DNA of 64,000 bases, taken from Caulobacterales bacterium. GTDB taxonomy: Bacteria > Pseudomonadota > Alphaproteobacteria > Caulobacterales > Caulobacteraceae. This document shows positions 51,388-59,275 of this stretch, piece after piece (positions within the stretch are counted from its first letter, which is position 1; the number at the start of each line of letters is the position of its first letter). The position numbers were made by a program, and so were the translations under genes. Below the pieces are notes generated by a model that made no database searches, was not told the origin of the DNA, and was given only the letters and a program-made list of their open reading frames with translations. The stretch lies in assembly GCA_016183935.1 (NCBI GenBank), contig JACPDR010000009.1:40018-104017 (forward strand), in the 5' to 3' direction.

Positions 51388-52728
51388 ATGCAGGCCACCG
51401 AAAAGGGACCCATCGCGCCGCCGTCCGGTCGCCAGTCGGGCTATGTGCTGTTCCTGCTGATGCTGGGCTATGTGCTGTCGTTCTTCGACCGCCAGATACT
51501 GGTCATGCTGATCGAGCCGATCGGCCGGGACCTGCATCTGACCGACACCCATTTCGGCCTGCTGTACGGCTTCGCCTTCGCGCTGTTCTACACCGTGGTG
51601 GGGCTGTTCTTCGGGCGGCTGGTCGACAGCCTCCACCGGCCCCGGCTGCTGGCGGGCGCCATCATCCTGTGGAGCCTCGCCACCGCAGCCTGCGGTCTGG
51701 CCGGAAGCTTCACCGAACTGTTCATCGCACGGATGATGGTGGGCGTGGGCGAAGCCGCCCTGGCGCCCGTGGCCTATTCCCTCATCGCCGACCTGTTCCA
51801 GCCCCGGCGCCGGGCGCGGGCCTTCTCCGTCTACGCCATGGGCATCTATCTGGGCACGGGCGTCGCCTTCATCCTGGGCGGCAAGCTTGTGGGATGGCTG
51901 GACGCGATGCCACCGATCTCTCCGCCGTGGAGCGGCGAGCCGTTGGCTGGATGGCATCTGGCCTTCCTGATCGCCGGCGTGCCGGGTCTGTTCCTGGCCC
52001 TGGCCTTGATGTTCGTGCGGGAATCCCGCCCGGCCCGGAGCGTCGCGACGCCCGCGCGCGGTGCGACCTTCGGGGCCTTTGTGGAGCACGCCCGGCGGCA
52101 GTGGAAGGCGCTGGCCTGCCACCATTTCGGCTTCGCCATGCACACGGGCTTCGGTTACGCCATCGCCATCTGGACGCCGGCCTTCTTCCTGCGTCATCAC
52201 GGATGGTCGATAGGGCAGGTGGGCCTCGTCCTTGGCGCGCTTCTGCTGACCGCGGGGCCCCTCGGCGCCATTGCGGGCGGCGCCTTGGCCGACGGCTGGC
52301 TGAAACGCGGGATCCGGGACGCCTATCTGCGCGTCGGCGCCCTCGTCTGCCTGGCCCAGTTGGGTTCCGTGGCCCTGATGGTGTTGTCCCCGTCGCCTCT
52401 GGCCGGCGTTGTCGGCGCGGCCCTGGCCATCGTCACCATGGCGATGACCGCCGGACCCGCGGGCGCCGCGCTTCAGCAGATCACGCCCGCCAATCTGCGC
52501 GGCCAGGCGGGCGCGGTCTATACGCTGGTCGCCAATCTGGTGGGCCTCAGCCTGGTGCCTCTGCTGGTCGGCCTGACCACCGACCGCGTGTTCGCCGATT
52601 CCGGCAAGGTCGGGCTGTCCCTGCTCGCGGTCGGCGCGGTCGTCCTGCTCCTCGCCGCGGCCCTCCTGTGGCTGGGCAAGGACCGGTTCGTTCTGGACGC
52701 CGATGCGCGGGATCCGTCCAACGGCTAG
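51388..52728 (+). CDS. MFS transporter (cluster B)
   Basis: A 446-residue transporter with about 12 helices. Typical text is YVLSFFDRQILVMLIEPIGRDLHLTDTHFGLLYGFAFALFYTVVGLFFGRLVD, RMMVGVGEAALAPVAYSLIADLF and ITPANLRGQAGAVYTLVANLVG. It is paralogous to the cluster A transporter (17703). ATG 51388 follows GGGAGACGAG; the frame back to 51235 lies inside the preceding gene. It is the last protein gene before the tRNA and probably carries the inner-membrane step of uptake. Confidence 0.9.
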   Translation: MQATEKGPIAPPSGRQSGYVLFLLMLGYVLSFFDRQILVMLIEPIGRDLHLTDTHFGLLYGFAFALFYTVVGLFFGRLVDSLHRPRLLAGAIILWSLATAACGLAGSFTELFIARMMVGVGEAALAPVAYSLIADLFQPRRRARAFSVYAMGIYLGTGVAFILGGKLVGWLDAMPPISPPWSGEPLAGWHLAFLIAGVPGLFLALALMFVRESRPARSVATPARGATFGAFVEHARRQWKALACHHFGFAMHTGFGYAIAIWTPAFFLRHHGWSIGQVGLVLGALLLTAGPLGAIAGGALADGWLKRGIRDAYLRVGALVCLAQLGSVALMVLSPSPLAGVVGAALAIVTMAMTAGPAGAALQQITPANLRGQAGAVYTLVANLVGLSLVPLLVGLTTDRVFADSGKVGLSLLAVGAVVLLLAAALLWLGKDRFVLDADARDPSNG

Positions 52729-52790
52729 ACGAGGCCGCATCGGCCGGACGCCGCCAGGTTTCCGGTTGTTCAATCAGGGCTAGGCGTGTG

Positions 52791-52880
52791 TGGCGGACAG
52801 AGAGGGATTCGAACCCTCGGTAGGCTTTCACCTACACACGCTTTCCAAGCGTGCGCGATCGACCACTCCGCCACCTGTCC
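52791..52880 (-). tRNA. tRNA-Ser (anticodon GGA)
   Basis: Read on the minus strand, a 90-base cloverleaf runs from GGACAGGTGGCGGAGTGGTC to a 3' CTGTCCGCCA with CCA encoded. The anticodon stem CACGC/GCGTG encloses the loop TTGGAAA, so the anticodon is GGA (52844-52846), decoding UCC/UCU. A long variable arm (TGTAGGTGAAAGCCTACCG) and the GGTTCGAATCC T-loop are present, as expected of a serine tRNA. Its 3' end faces the end of catabolic cluster B. Confidence 0.97.
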
Positions 52881-53011
52881 GTTCCACGACGCGCGTGAGC
52901 CGCCGGATTGGTCTTTCCGGCGGAGGCAGGCTGATAGAACAAGCCGCCCCCCTCGGCAAGCGCCGCCTGACGTCCCATATAGGCTGCGACCGTCCGACCG
53001 GAGTTGCCGCC

Positions 53012-53662
53012 ATGCTGTTCAACAAGACCCACGAGATGCCGACCCGCGAAACCGCCCTGCCGGGCCGGACCGAACCCGTGCGCACCGACGAGGTCCACTA
53101 CGTCAGCGGCCGGCCGCTGAAGGGGCCGCATCCGGAGGGGTTCGAGACCGCCATCTTCGGCATGGGCTGCTTCTGGGGCGTGGAACGGGTGTTCTGGCAA
53201 CTGCCGGGCGTCTGGGTCACGGCCGCCGGCTATGCGGCCGGCTTCACCCCGAACCCGAGCTATGAGGAAGTCTGCTCGGGCCGCACCGGCCACGCCGAGG
53301 TGGTGCAGGTGGTCTTCAATCCGCACGAGATCGGCTACGGCGATCTGCTCAAGGCCTTCTGGGAGAACCACGACCCGACCCAGGGCCTGCGCCAGGGCAA
53401 TGACGTGGGCAGCCAGTACCGCTCGGCCCTCTACACCCTGAACGACGCCCAGAAGGCCGAGGCCGAGGCGTCGCGCGACGCCTACCAGGCGGCGCTGGAC
53501 AAGGCGCGGCGCGGCGACATCACGACCGAGATCGTCCCGGCGGGGCCGTTCTACTATGCGGAGGACTACCACCAGGCCTATCTGGCCAAGAATCCCGGCG
53601 GCTACTGCGGCATCGCCGGCACGGGCGTGACCTGCCCGATCGGCGTCGGGGTGGACGCTTGA
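53012..53662 (+). CDS. msrA: peptide-methionine (S)-S-oxide reductase MsrA, second copy
   Basis: A 216-residue MsrA of the longer type. The active site [20 protein letters not shown] is followed by [32 protein letters not shown] and a C-terminal cysteine region [17 protein letters not shown] that supplies resolving cysteines. Unlike the MsrA at 9589 it has an N-terminal extension of about 50 residues and no msrB partner. The ATG at 53012 is chosen because homology begins soon after; the frame upstream runs through the tRNA. It overlaps or touches the next gene. Confidence 0.94.
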   Translation: MLFNKTHEMPTRETALPGRTEPVRTDEVHYVSGRPLKGPHPEGFETAIFGMGCFWGVERVFWQLPGVWVTAAGYAAGFTPNPSYEEVCSGRTGHAEVVQVVFNPHEIGYGDLLKAFWENHDPTQGLRQGNDVGSQYRSALYTLNDAQKAEAEASRDAYQAALDKARRGDITTEIVPAGPFYYAEDYHQAYLAKNPGGYCGIAGTGVTCPIGVGVDA

Positions 53663-53664
53663 CC

Positions 53665-54009
53665 ATGGACCGGGCGGGGGTCGGCAAGGTCTGCCTGGCG
53701 CTGCCGGCGGCGACGCTCGACCATCCGTTCGGCGAGCACCACGACGCCTACCGCGTCGGCGGCAAGATGTTCGCCATGGTCGGCGAGAGGGGCGGCATCT
53801 CGTTCAAGGTGTCCGACATCGCCTATGAGGTGCTGACCGAGACCGGCCACGCCCGCCCGGCGCCCTATATGGCGCGCAACAAATGGGTGAACCTGCCGCG
53901 CATCGACGACTGGGCCGACGACGAGCTGGCCGAGCACCTCGCCATCGCCCACGGCATCGTGGCGGCGAAGCTGACGAGGAAGGCGCGGGCGGCTCTGGGG
54001 CTGGCCTGA
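53665..54009 (+). CDS. MmcQ/YjbR family protein
   Basis: A 114-residue DNA-binding-like fold protein of the YjbR type. The family pattern can be read: VCLALPAATLDHPFGEHHDAYRVGGKMFAMVGERGGISFKVS, then RPAPYMARNKWVNLPRIDDWADDELAEHLAIAHGIVAAKL. Proteins of this family have a double-wing fold but no proved role. ATG 53665 is chosen; TTG 53659 would overlap the msrA stop. It follows msrA by two bases, so it is co-transcribed. Confidence 0.85.
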   Translation: MDRAGVGKVCLALPAATLDHPFGEHHDAYRVGGKMFAMVGERGGISFKVSDIAYEVLTETGHARPAPYMARNKWVNLPRIDDWADDELAEHLAIAHGIVAAKLTRKARAALGLA

Positions 54010-54010
54010 G

Positions 54011-54460
54011 CTACCCTGCGCGCCGGGCGGTCGCCCAGGCGACGAAAGCGGGCGCCGACTCGAATCCGATCTCGCTGATCTCGGCCCCTTCGCACGCGGC
54101 CCTCGCGGTCGCCGCCGTTCCATCCGATTCGCTCACGGGCGTACTCTCCGGCGGAAGGTCCCGCCGTTGCAGCACCTCGCCCCCGGCATCGTGGGCCGCC
54201 ATCGCCACGGCGTTGATCGTGCGGGTGTCGCAATCGATGACGACATCGACGATCAGGTAGGCGAAGGGATCGCCTTCCTCTCGGGAGACCATTGCCGTGC
54301 GAACGGCGCGACGATCCGGAGGGCCGCTGAAGCTCCCGACATCGACGGCGACATCCACTGGCCCGTCCTGGGCCAGGAGGCGCCAGTCCCCGGTCTGGGC
54401 GGTCGCGCCGGCCGCGCCGAACACCAGAACCGCAGCGAGCGTCGCCGTCGGAATTCTCAT
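54011..54460 (-). CDS. exported protein, possibly surface-adhesin-E-like
   Basis: A 149-residue protein with a signal peptide (IPTATLAAVLVFGAAGATAQ). The mature part has DWRLLAQDGPVDVAVDVGSF, an AVRTAMVSREEGDPFAYLIVDVVIDCDTRTINAVAM stretch and a second cysteine in AACEGAE. The order 'W-L---DG----VD--S---(R)-----D-Y------DC--R' resembles the Adhesin_E/CNP1-like fold, but the match is weak. It is the distal gene of a minus-strand group, 17 bases after the DUF885 gene. It should be periplasmic. Confidence 0.6.
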   Translation of the reverse strand: MRIPTATLAAVLVFGAAGATAQTGDWRLLAQDGPVDVAVDVGSFSGPPDRRAVRTAMVSREEGDPFAYLIVDVVIDCDTRTINAVAMAAHDAGGEVLQRRDLPPESTPVSESDGTAATARAACEGAEISEIGFESAPAFVAWATARRAG

Positions 54461-54477
54461 TCTGCAATCTCCCCGCG

Positions 54478-56277
54478 TCACGGCCGACCCTTCTCTTCCG
54501 CGATCCAGCGATCCATCCGCGCGTCCAGCAGCCCCAGCGGCAACGGCCCGTCGACCAGCAGGGCGTCGTGGAACCGTCGCACGTCGAACCGCTCGCCCAG
54601 CTCCTGTTCGGCCCGGGTCCGGATGGCGCGCAGGCGAATCTCGCCGATCTTGTAGGCCGTGGCCTGTCCCGGCCAGCCGATATAGCGCTGCAGTTCGGTC
54701 TCGATGTTGTGCGGCGCGAGGGCCGAGTTGTCGCGGAAACAGGCCCGGGCCTGTTCGATGTCCCAGCCCAGCCAGTGGATGCCGGTGTCCGCGACCAGCC
54801 GGCAGGCGCGCCACATCTCGTAGCTCAGCCGCCCGAACCGCTCGTAGGGGGTGCGGTAGAAGCCCATCTCCTCGCCGAGGAACTCGGCGTACAGGCCCCA
54901 GCCCTCGGTGAAGGCGGTGACGTTGACGTCCTTGCGGAAATACGGGCCGGCCTCGGCCTCCTGCGCCAGGGCGATCTGGATGTGGTGGCCGGGCACGGCC
55001 TCGTGCAGGGTCAGGGCCGGCAGCTCGTACAGCGGCCGCTGGTCCAGCCGCGATGTGTTGACCATGTAGCCGCCGGCGACGCCGTTCTCCATCGAGCCGC
55101 CGAAATAGCGGCCGGTGGTGTAGTTGGCCTCGATCTCGGCCGGCACCGGGCGGACGCCGTAGGGGGTGCGGGGCAGGGTCCCGAACAGGGCCGGCAGGCC
55201 GTCGTCGGCGCGCTTGGCCATCTCCGACGCCTTTTCCAGCAGGTCCTCGCGGGTCGTGGCGTAGAATTGCGGGTCGCTGCGCAGGAAGGCGAGGAAGCTC
55301 GCGAAGTCCCCGGTCCAGCCCGAGGCCCGCATCTCCGTCTCCATCCGCGCGCGGATGCGGGCGACTTCGTCGAGGCCGATCTGGTGGATCTGGTCGGGGG
55401 TCAGGTCGGTGGTGGTGTAGCCTTTGACGAGGAAGGCGTAGAGCTCGCGCCCGCCCGGACGGTGGACGAGGCCGAGGCTCTCCGGCGCGCGCGGCAGATA
55501 CTCTTCGCGCAGGAACCGCACCCACGCCTCGCGCGCCGGGGCGACGCCTTCGGCGATCGTGAGCGCCGCCACCGCGAGCCTGGCCGGCTGTTCGGCGGCG
55601 GGCATCGAATCCGGCAGGTCGAGAAGCGGCTTGAGCAGCGGGTCGGTCTCGCCGGCGTAGGCCGCTTCCGGCTCCATCAGGCTGAGGGCGCTCTCGACCA
55701 CCGAGCGCGGCTGCATCAGGCCGCTGTCCAGACCCCGCCGGGCGCTGTCCAGCTGGTCGCGATAGAATTTCGGCATGGCCACCAACCGTTCGCTCCAGGC
55801 CTCGGCGTCGGCGCGGCTGGCGATGCGGGTGACGCTGGCGACATAGGCCATGGACTGCCCGGGCCCGCCCTCGGAGTTGAACGCCCCGATGCGATCGACA
55901 TCGAGGGGAATGCGCTCGCGCGAGCGCTGGATGACCCAGCCCAGGAAGGCGTGGTTCAGGCGGTCGTCGTCGGTCAGCGAAGCCGGATCAATGGCGGCGA
56001 GCCGGTCGGCGAAGCCCTTCAGGACCGGCTCCTGGGCCAGTTCATAAGCCCGCGAGACGTCAGGCAGGCGCGACAGGGCCTCGCGGTCGCCTTCCATGCC
56101 GGCCGAGATCGGGTCATTGGCCCGCAGATAGGCCTCGTAGTCGGCGAGAATCGAAGCCAGGACCGGATCGTCGGCGTTGCGCGACGCCTCGGCGGCGGTC
56201 TGCGGCGCGGGCTGCGCCAGCGCGGGCCCGGCGGCGGCGAGCAGGGCGGCGGCCCCGATGGCGATCACGGTCTTCAT
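54478..56277 (-). CDS. DUF885 family exported protein (metallopeptidase-like)
   Basis: A 599-residue periplasmic protein with a Sec signal (KTVIAIGAAALLAAAGPALAQ). The family's likely metal site is complete: LTLHEAVPGHHIQIALAQ (HExxxH-type) and, some 30 residues on, TAFTEGWGLYAEFLGEEMG. The long helical N-terminal part (DYEAYLRANDPISAGMEGDREALSRLPD) is typical. DUF885 proteins resemble M32/M3-like peptidases, but few are characterised. ATG 56277 is the start because the signal peptide begins there with GGAGGG upstream; the ORF to 56307 adds ten residues. Confidence 0.87.
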   Translation of the reverse strand: MKTVIAIGAAALLAAAGPALAQPAPQTAAEASRNADDPVLASILADYEAYLRANDPISAGMEGDREALSRLPDVSRAYELAQEPVLKGFADRLAAIDPASLTDDDRLNHAFLGWVIQRSRERIPLDVDRIGAFNSEGGPGQSMAYVASVTRIASRADAEAWSERLVAMPKFYRDQLDSARRGLDSGLMQPRSVVESALSLMEPEAAYAGETDPLLKPLLDLPDSMPAAEQPARLAVAALTIAEGVAPAREAWVRFLREEYLPRAPESLGLVHRPGGRELYAFLVKGYTTTDLTPDQIHQIGLDEVARIRARMETEMRASGWTGDFASFLAFLRSDPQFYATTREDLLEKASEMAKRADDGLPALFGTLPRTPYGVRPVPAEIEANYTTGRYFGGSMENGVAGGYMVNTSRLDQRPLYELPALTLHEAVPGHHIQIALAQEAEAGPYFRKDVNVTAFTEGWGLYAEFLGEEMGFYRTPYERFGRLSYEMWRACRLVADTGIHWLGWDIEQARACFRDNSALAPHNIETELQRYIGWPGQATAYKIGEIRLRAIRTRAEQELGERFDVRRFHDALLVDGPLPLGLLDARMDRWIAEEKGRP

Positions 56278-56325
56278 GCTGTCCCTCCGACTGGGCGGGG
56301 ACTGCACCGGAGGCGTAGCCGCGCG

Positions 56326-56838
56326 TCAACCGCAGAAGGCGAAGAAGCCCTCGATACCGCCGGCGGACTCCGGTTGCGGCGCATAGGCTTCGCGCTCGCC
56401 GTCTCGCCACAGCGCCATCCATCCCACCCGGCGAAAGCGCTGGAACACCGGTTCGGCGGTCGAGGCGTCGGCGGTCAGAATGACCCCGTCGTTCAGTTGG
56501 GAGGGCTCGGAGCGGGCCGGAAACCGCTCCGTCTCTCCGCCCGATTCCACCGAAATCTCGGCCTTGGCGCCCTTTTCGCCGAGGGCGACGATCTCCAGCC
56601 GGCCGGACCCCCGGCGGCAGTCGAAACCGAGCTTGAGGTCGTCGCTCTCCGGGACGCCGTAGGCGAGGCGGGCCGTGCCGTCGTCGGTGTTGAAGAACCA
56701 GTCGTGGCCCTCGGTCGGCACGGGCGCGCCGCCGGCGGCCGGAGGCGCCTCGGACGACCCGGTCGCCGGCTCGACCGTCGCGCAGCCGGCGGCGCCGAGG
56801 GCCAGGCCCGAAAGGGCGAAAAGGGCAGGGGCGCGCAT
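56326..56838 (-). CDS. lipoprotein, member of a local three-gene family (copy C)
   Basis: A 170-residue protein with a lipoprotein signal (ALFALSGLALGAAGC, cysteine near residue 19). After a proline/alanine linker comes the family core HDWFFNTDDGTARLAYGVPESDDLKLGFDCRRGSGRL, and it ends EGFFAFCG. The core with one internal cysteine and a terminal FxxxCG recurs in the next two genes upstream (56856 and 57323), so these are tandem paralogues. Function unknown; the two cysteines may form a disulfide in the periplasm. ATG 56838 is chosen for the signal peptide. Confidence 0.7.
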   Translation of the reverse strand: MRAPALFALSGLALGAAGCATVEPATGSSEAPPAAGGAPVPTEGHDWFFNTDDGTARLAYGVPESDDLKLGFDCRRGSGRLEIVALGEKGAKAEISVESGGETERFPARSEPSQLNDGVILTADASTAEPVFQRFRRVGWMALWRDGEREAYAPQPESAGGIEGFFAFCG

Positions 56839-56855
56839 TCGCGGTCTCCGGGCGA

Positions 56856-57284
56856 TCAGCCCGAGCACAGTTCGGCGAAGCGGCGCAGTTTGGCAAGGTG
56901 CGGGCGCGGAACCTCGACGGCGCGCCGTTGCGTCCCGACCGCGGCCGCCAGCCGGCCGTCGGCGGCGAAGGCGGCGAAGACGGGATGGTCGGTGCGCAGG
57001 GCAAGCTTCAGCGTGCCCCGCTCGGCCGTCGATTCCGTGACGGCCGAGGCCTCCCCGGCCGTCACCCGCGCCATCCCGGCCTGGGCCGGGCCGCCGTAGA
57101 AGGTGACCCGGGCGATGCCCGACGCCGGGTCGCACTCCAGGGTGAAGCGCAGGTTCGGGGTGTCCGGAACCTCGTTGGCCAGCGCCACCCGCGCGTCGTC
57201 GGCGTAGAGCGTCCACGTCCAGGCCGTGTCCGGCGGCGCGGTCTGCGTCGCCAGGAAGGCGAGGCCGGCGAATGTGGCGATCAT
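56856..57284 (-). CDS. exported protein, member of a local three-gene family (copy B)
   Basis: A 142-residue protein with a short hydrophobic start (IATFAGLAFLATQTA). The core reads TWTLYADDARVALANEVPDTPNLRFTLECDPASGIARVTFYG, then a middle beta region and the end LAKLRRFAELCSG. The position of W, the 'A.LA..VP....L.F...C...SG' motif and the terminal cysteine match copies A and C. It lies 17 bases upstream of copy C and 38 bases downstream of copy A, all on the minus strand. Confidence 0.65.
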   Translation of the reverse strand: MIATFAGLAFLATQTAPPDTAWTWTLYADDARVALANEVPDTPNLRFTLECDPASGIARVTFYGGPAQAGMARVTAGEASAVTESTAERGTLKLALRTDHPVFAAFAADGRLAAAVGTQRRAVEVPRPHLAKLRRFAELCSG

Positions 57285-57322
57285 GGTTCAGCCCCCGCTG
57301 ATGGTCGGCCCACAGGATGTGA

Positions 57323-57802
57323 TCAGACCGCTTCGGTTCCGCAATAGGCGAAAAACTCGCTGACAAGGCGACGCTCGTCGTGATCGACGGTCAATTCGAA
57401 GTGACCGGCGTCGCTCTCGACCTCCATGGCGCCGAGGCGGGCGAGCTCCAGCAGGGCGGGATCACGCAGGGAGATGCGGGTCTCGTCCGCCAGACCGCCG
57501 CTCAGCGGATCGATGACGGCGGAGGTCATGGACGCCTTGTGCAGACGCGGGCTGGCGGGCTGCACGTCGCCATAGACGATCGCCTGCGCCTGGCCGGGCT
57601 CGCAGGTCATCATCAGCGCCAGCTGGTCCGAGTTGGCCACGCCATAGGCCAGCTTGGCCATCGGGCCTTCATGCGTCAGGTGCCAGCCCATCGGGACAGC
57701 CATGCCCGCTTCCGCGTCCGCGTCGGCGTGGGTGGCCTGCGACTGCGCGGCGACCACGATCAGGCCGAGGGCGGCGACGGCGGGGATGGCGAACTTGAAC
57801 AT
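57323..57802 (-). CDS. exported protein, member of a local three-gene family (copy A)
   Basis: A 159-residue protein with a signal peptide (KFAIPAVAALGLIVVAAQSQA). The core GWHLTHEGPMAKLAYGVANSDQLALMMTCEPGQAQAIVYG has the family's internal cysteine, and the protein ends VSEFFAYCGTEAV. It closely matches copies B and C. It is first in the group, 123 bases downstream of flgH. That gap contains an imperfect GCTCCGC/GCGGAGC hairpin but no T-tract, so read-through from the flagellar operon is possible. Confidence 0.7.
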   Translation of the reverse strand: MFKFAIPAVAALGLIVVAAQSQATHADADAEAGMAVPMGWHLTHEGPMAKLAYGVANSDQLALMMTCEPGQAQAIVYGDVQPASPRLHKASMTSAVIDPLSGGLADETRISLRDPALLELARLGAMEVESDAGHFELTVDHDERRLVSEFFAYCGTEAV

Positions 57803-57924
57803 GGAAACTTTTACTCGCGTCTGCAGGGCAAACGCTGGTTTCCATTAACGGTTCACCGCTCCGCTTCGAGGAATCTCGATCGCGCGGAGCCCCGGCCAAA
57901 AGGACACGGTCGCGTCGCCGCCGG

Positions 57925-58659
57925 TCAGAACGGGCTGAAGCGCTCGACCAGCGATTGGGCCGCCGGCGTGGCCTGGACCCGGCTGATGTCGCCGCGACCG
58001 CCGTAGCTGATGCGGGCCTCGGCGATCTGCGTGTGGGCGATGGTGTTGGCCGAGCTGATGTCCTCGGGCCGCACGATGCCGGCGACGGTCAGTTCGCGGA
58101 CCTCGCGGTTGGTGCGCACTTCCTGCCGGCCCTGGATGACCAGATTGCCGTTCGACATGACGTCGGTGACGACGGCGGCGATGGTCAGGCTGACCTTCTC
58201 GGAGCGGTTCACCGAGCCCGAGCCGTTGGCGTTGGACTCGCCCTCCATGCCCACCAGGTTGGCGGGGTCGAAACCGCCGGGGAACGCGCGGCCGAGGCTG
58301 TTCTCGAGACCGAAGAAGTTGGTGATGCCGCCCGAGATATCGTTGGTGCGGCTGCGCGCGGTCGAGTTCTGCGTCTGGGCGCGATCGTCGATGTCGATGT
58401 TCACCGTCAGGATGTCGCCGACGCGGCGGGCCCGCTGGTCGCCGAAGAAGGTGCGGGCGCCGGTGCGCCACAGGCTGTTGGCGCTGGCGGCGCGGTCGGC
58501 CTGCTGCTGTTCCGGCGAGGGCAGGTAGGTCTGGCTGGTCGGAACCAGGGCGGCCGGATAGCCGATCGGGGCCAGTTCCGGCCCGCGCACCGCCTCGACG
58601 GCGGTGGAGCAGGCGCCGAGGGAAAGGGCGGCGGCGGAGACGATCAGGACGGTGCGCAT
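57925..58659 (-). CDS. flgH: flagellar L-ring protein FlgH
   Basis: A 244-residue outer-membrane lipoprotein forming the flagellar L ring. The lipobox is AALSLGACST (cysteine near residue 16). Family motifs are NSLWRTGARTFFGDQRARRVGDILTVNIDIDDRAQTQNS, then ITNFFGLENSLGRAF, VSLTIAAVVTDVMSNGNLVIQGRQEVRTNREVRELTVAGIVRPEDIS and ISYGGRGDISRVQ. It lies 13 bases after flgA and is the last gene of the flgFGAH operon. Confidence 0.96.
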   Translation of the reverse strand: MRTVLIVSAAALSLGACSTAVEAVRGPELAPIGYPAALVPTSQTYLPSPEQQQADRAASANSLWRTGARTFFGDQRARRVGDILTVNIDIDDRAQTQNSTARSRTNDISGGITNFFGLENSLGRAFPGGFDPANLVGMEGESNANGSGSVNRSEKVSLTIAAVVTDVMSNGNLVIQGRQEVRTNREVRELTVAGIVRPEDISSANTIAHTQIAEARISYGGRGDISRVQATPAAQSLVERFSPF

Positions 58660-58672
58660 GGTATTCTTCCCT

Positions 58673-59275
58673 CTATCGGGCGGCGAACTGTTGGGGGCGG
58701 AGGTCTTGCCCGGCGGGGCCGGCGATGGCCCGCCCGGGGGCCACGGCCACCGCGTCGAAGACGCGGCCCGACTGCAGGTTGCGGATCGCGAGACGCTGGC
58801 CTTCGGCCGCGTTGCCCTCGGCCCGGCCGGTGATGGCCAGACGCATGCCGGCGGCTTCGTAGATCACCTCGACGATATCGTTGCGGCTGATGATCCGGTC
58901 GGCGTAGGCGGCGCGGCGGGAGACGGGACGGACAGGGGCGGGGGCCGGGCTCGCCGCCTCGACCGCGGGCGCGGCCGCATCCGCGGCGGGGGCGACGGCG
59001 GCGTGGCGCACCACGACCCGGCGCAGCCCGGTCGGATTTGCCCAGCTGAGGCCCGACTGGCGCGCCAGCGCCTGCAGCGAACCAGCCTCGAACACCACGG
59101 AGGGGCCCGACCGGGCGCCGATGACGATCCCGGCGGCCGATCCCGCGCCGTCGAACACGTCGCCGAAGGTGACCTGGCCGTCCACGTCGACGGGGTTGGC
59201 CTTGAGCGTCACCGGACCGGCGAGGGCGGGCCCGGCCACGAGCAGGGCCGCGGCGGCGAGGATCAGGGTTCTCAC
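58673..59275 (-). CDS. flgA: flagellar P-ring assembly chaperone FlgA
   Basis: A 200-residue periplasmic chaperone for P-ring (FlgI) assembly. A signal peptide (LILAAAALLVAGPALAGP) is followed by an SAF-type C-terminal domain: AAYADRIISRNDIVEVIYEAAGMRLAITGRAEGNAAEGQRLAIRNLQSGRVFDAVAVAPG. The N-terminal half, with GDVFDGAGSAAGIVIG, is typical of the Caulobacter form. The ATG overlaps the flgG stop by four bases. Confidence 0.92.
   Translation of the reverse strand: MRTLILAAAALLVAGPALAGPVTLKANPVDVDGQVTFGDVFDGAGSAAGIVIGARSGPSVVFEAGSLQALARQSGLSWANPTGLRRVVVRHAAVAPAADAAAPAVEAASPAPAPVRPVSRRAAYADRIISRNDIVEVIYEAAGMRLAITGRAEGNAAEGQRLAIRNLQSGRVFDAVAVAPGRAIAGPAGQDLRPQQFAAR

Noticed and set aside
52790..53011. 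Frame through the tRNA beginning [12 protein letters not shown]
   Set aside because: This peptide is a known translation artefact of serine tRNA genes on the opposite strand. The MsrA start was placed at 53012.
54568..57099. Plus-strand frame of 843 codons opposite the DUF885 and small exported-protein genes
   Set aside because: Low-complexity arginine/glycine text; the minus strand has signal peptides and the HEAVPGHH site. A shadow frame.
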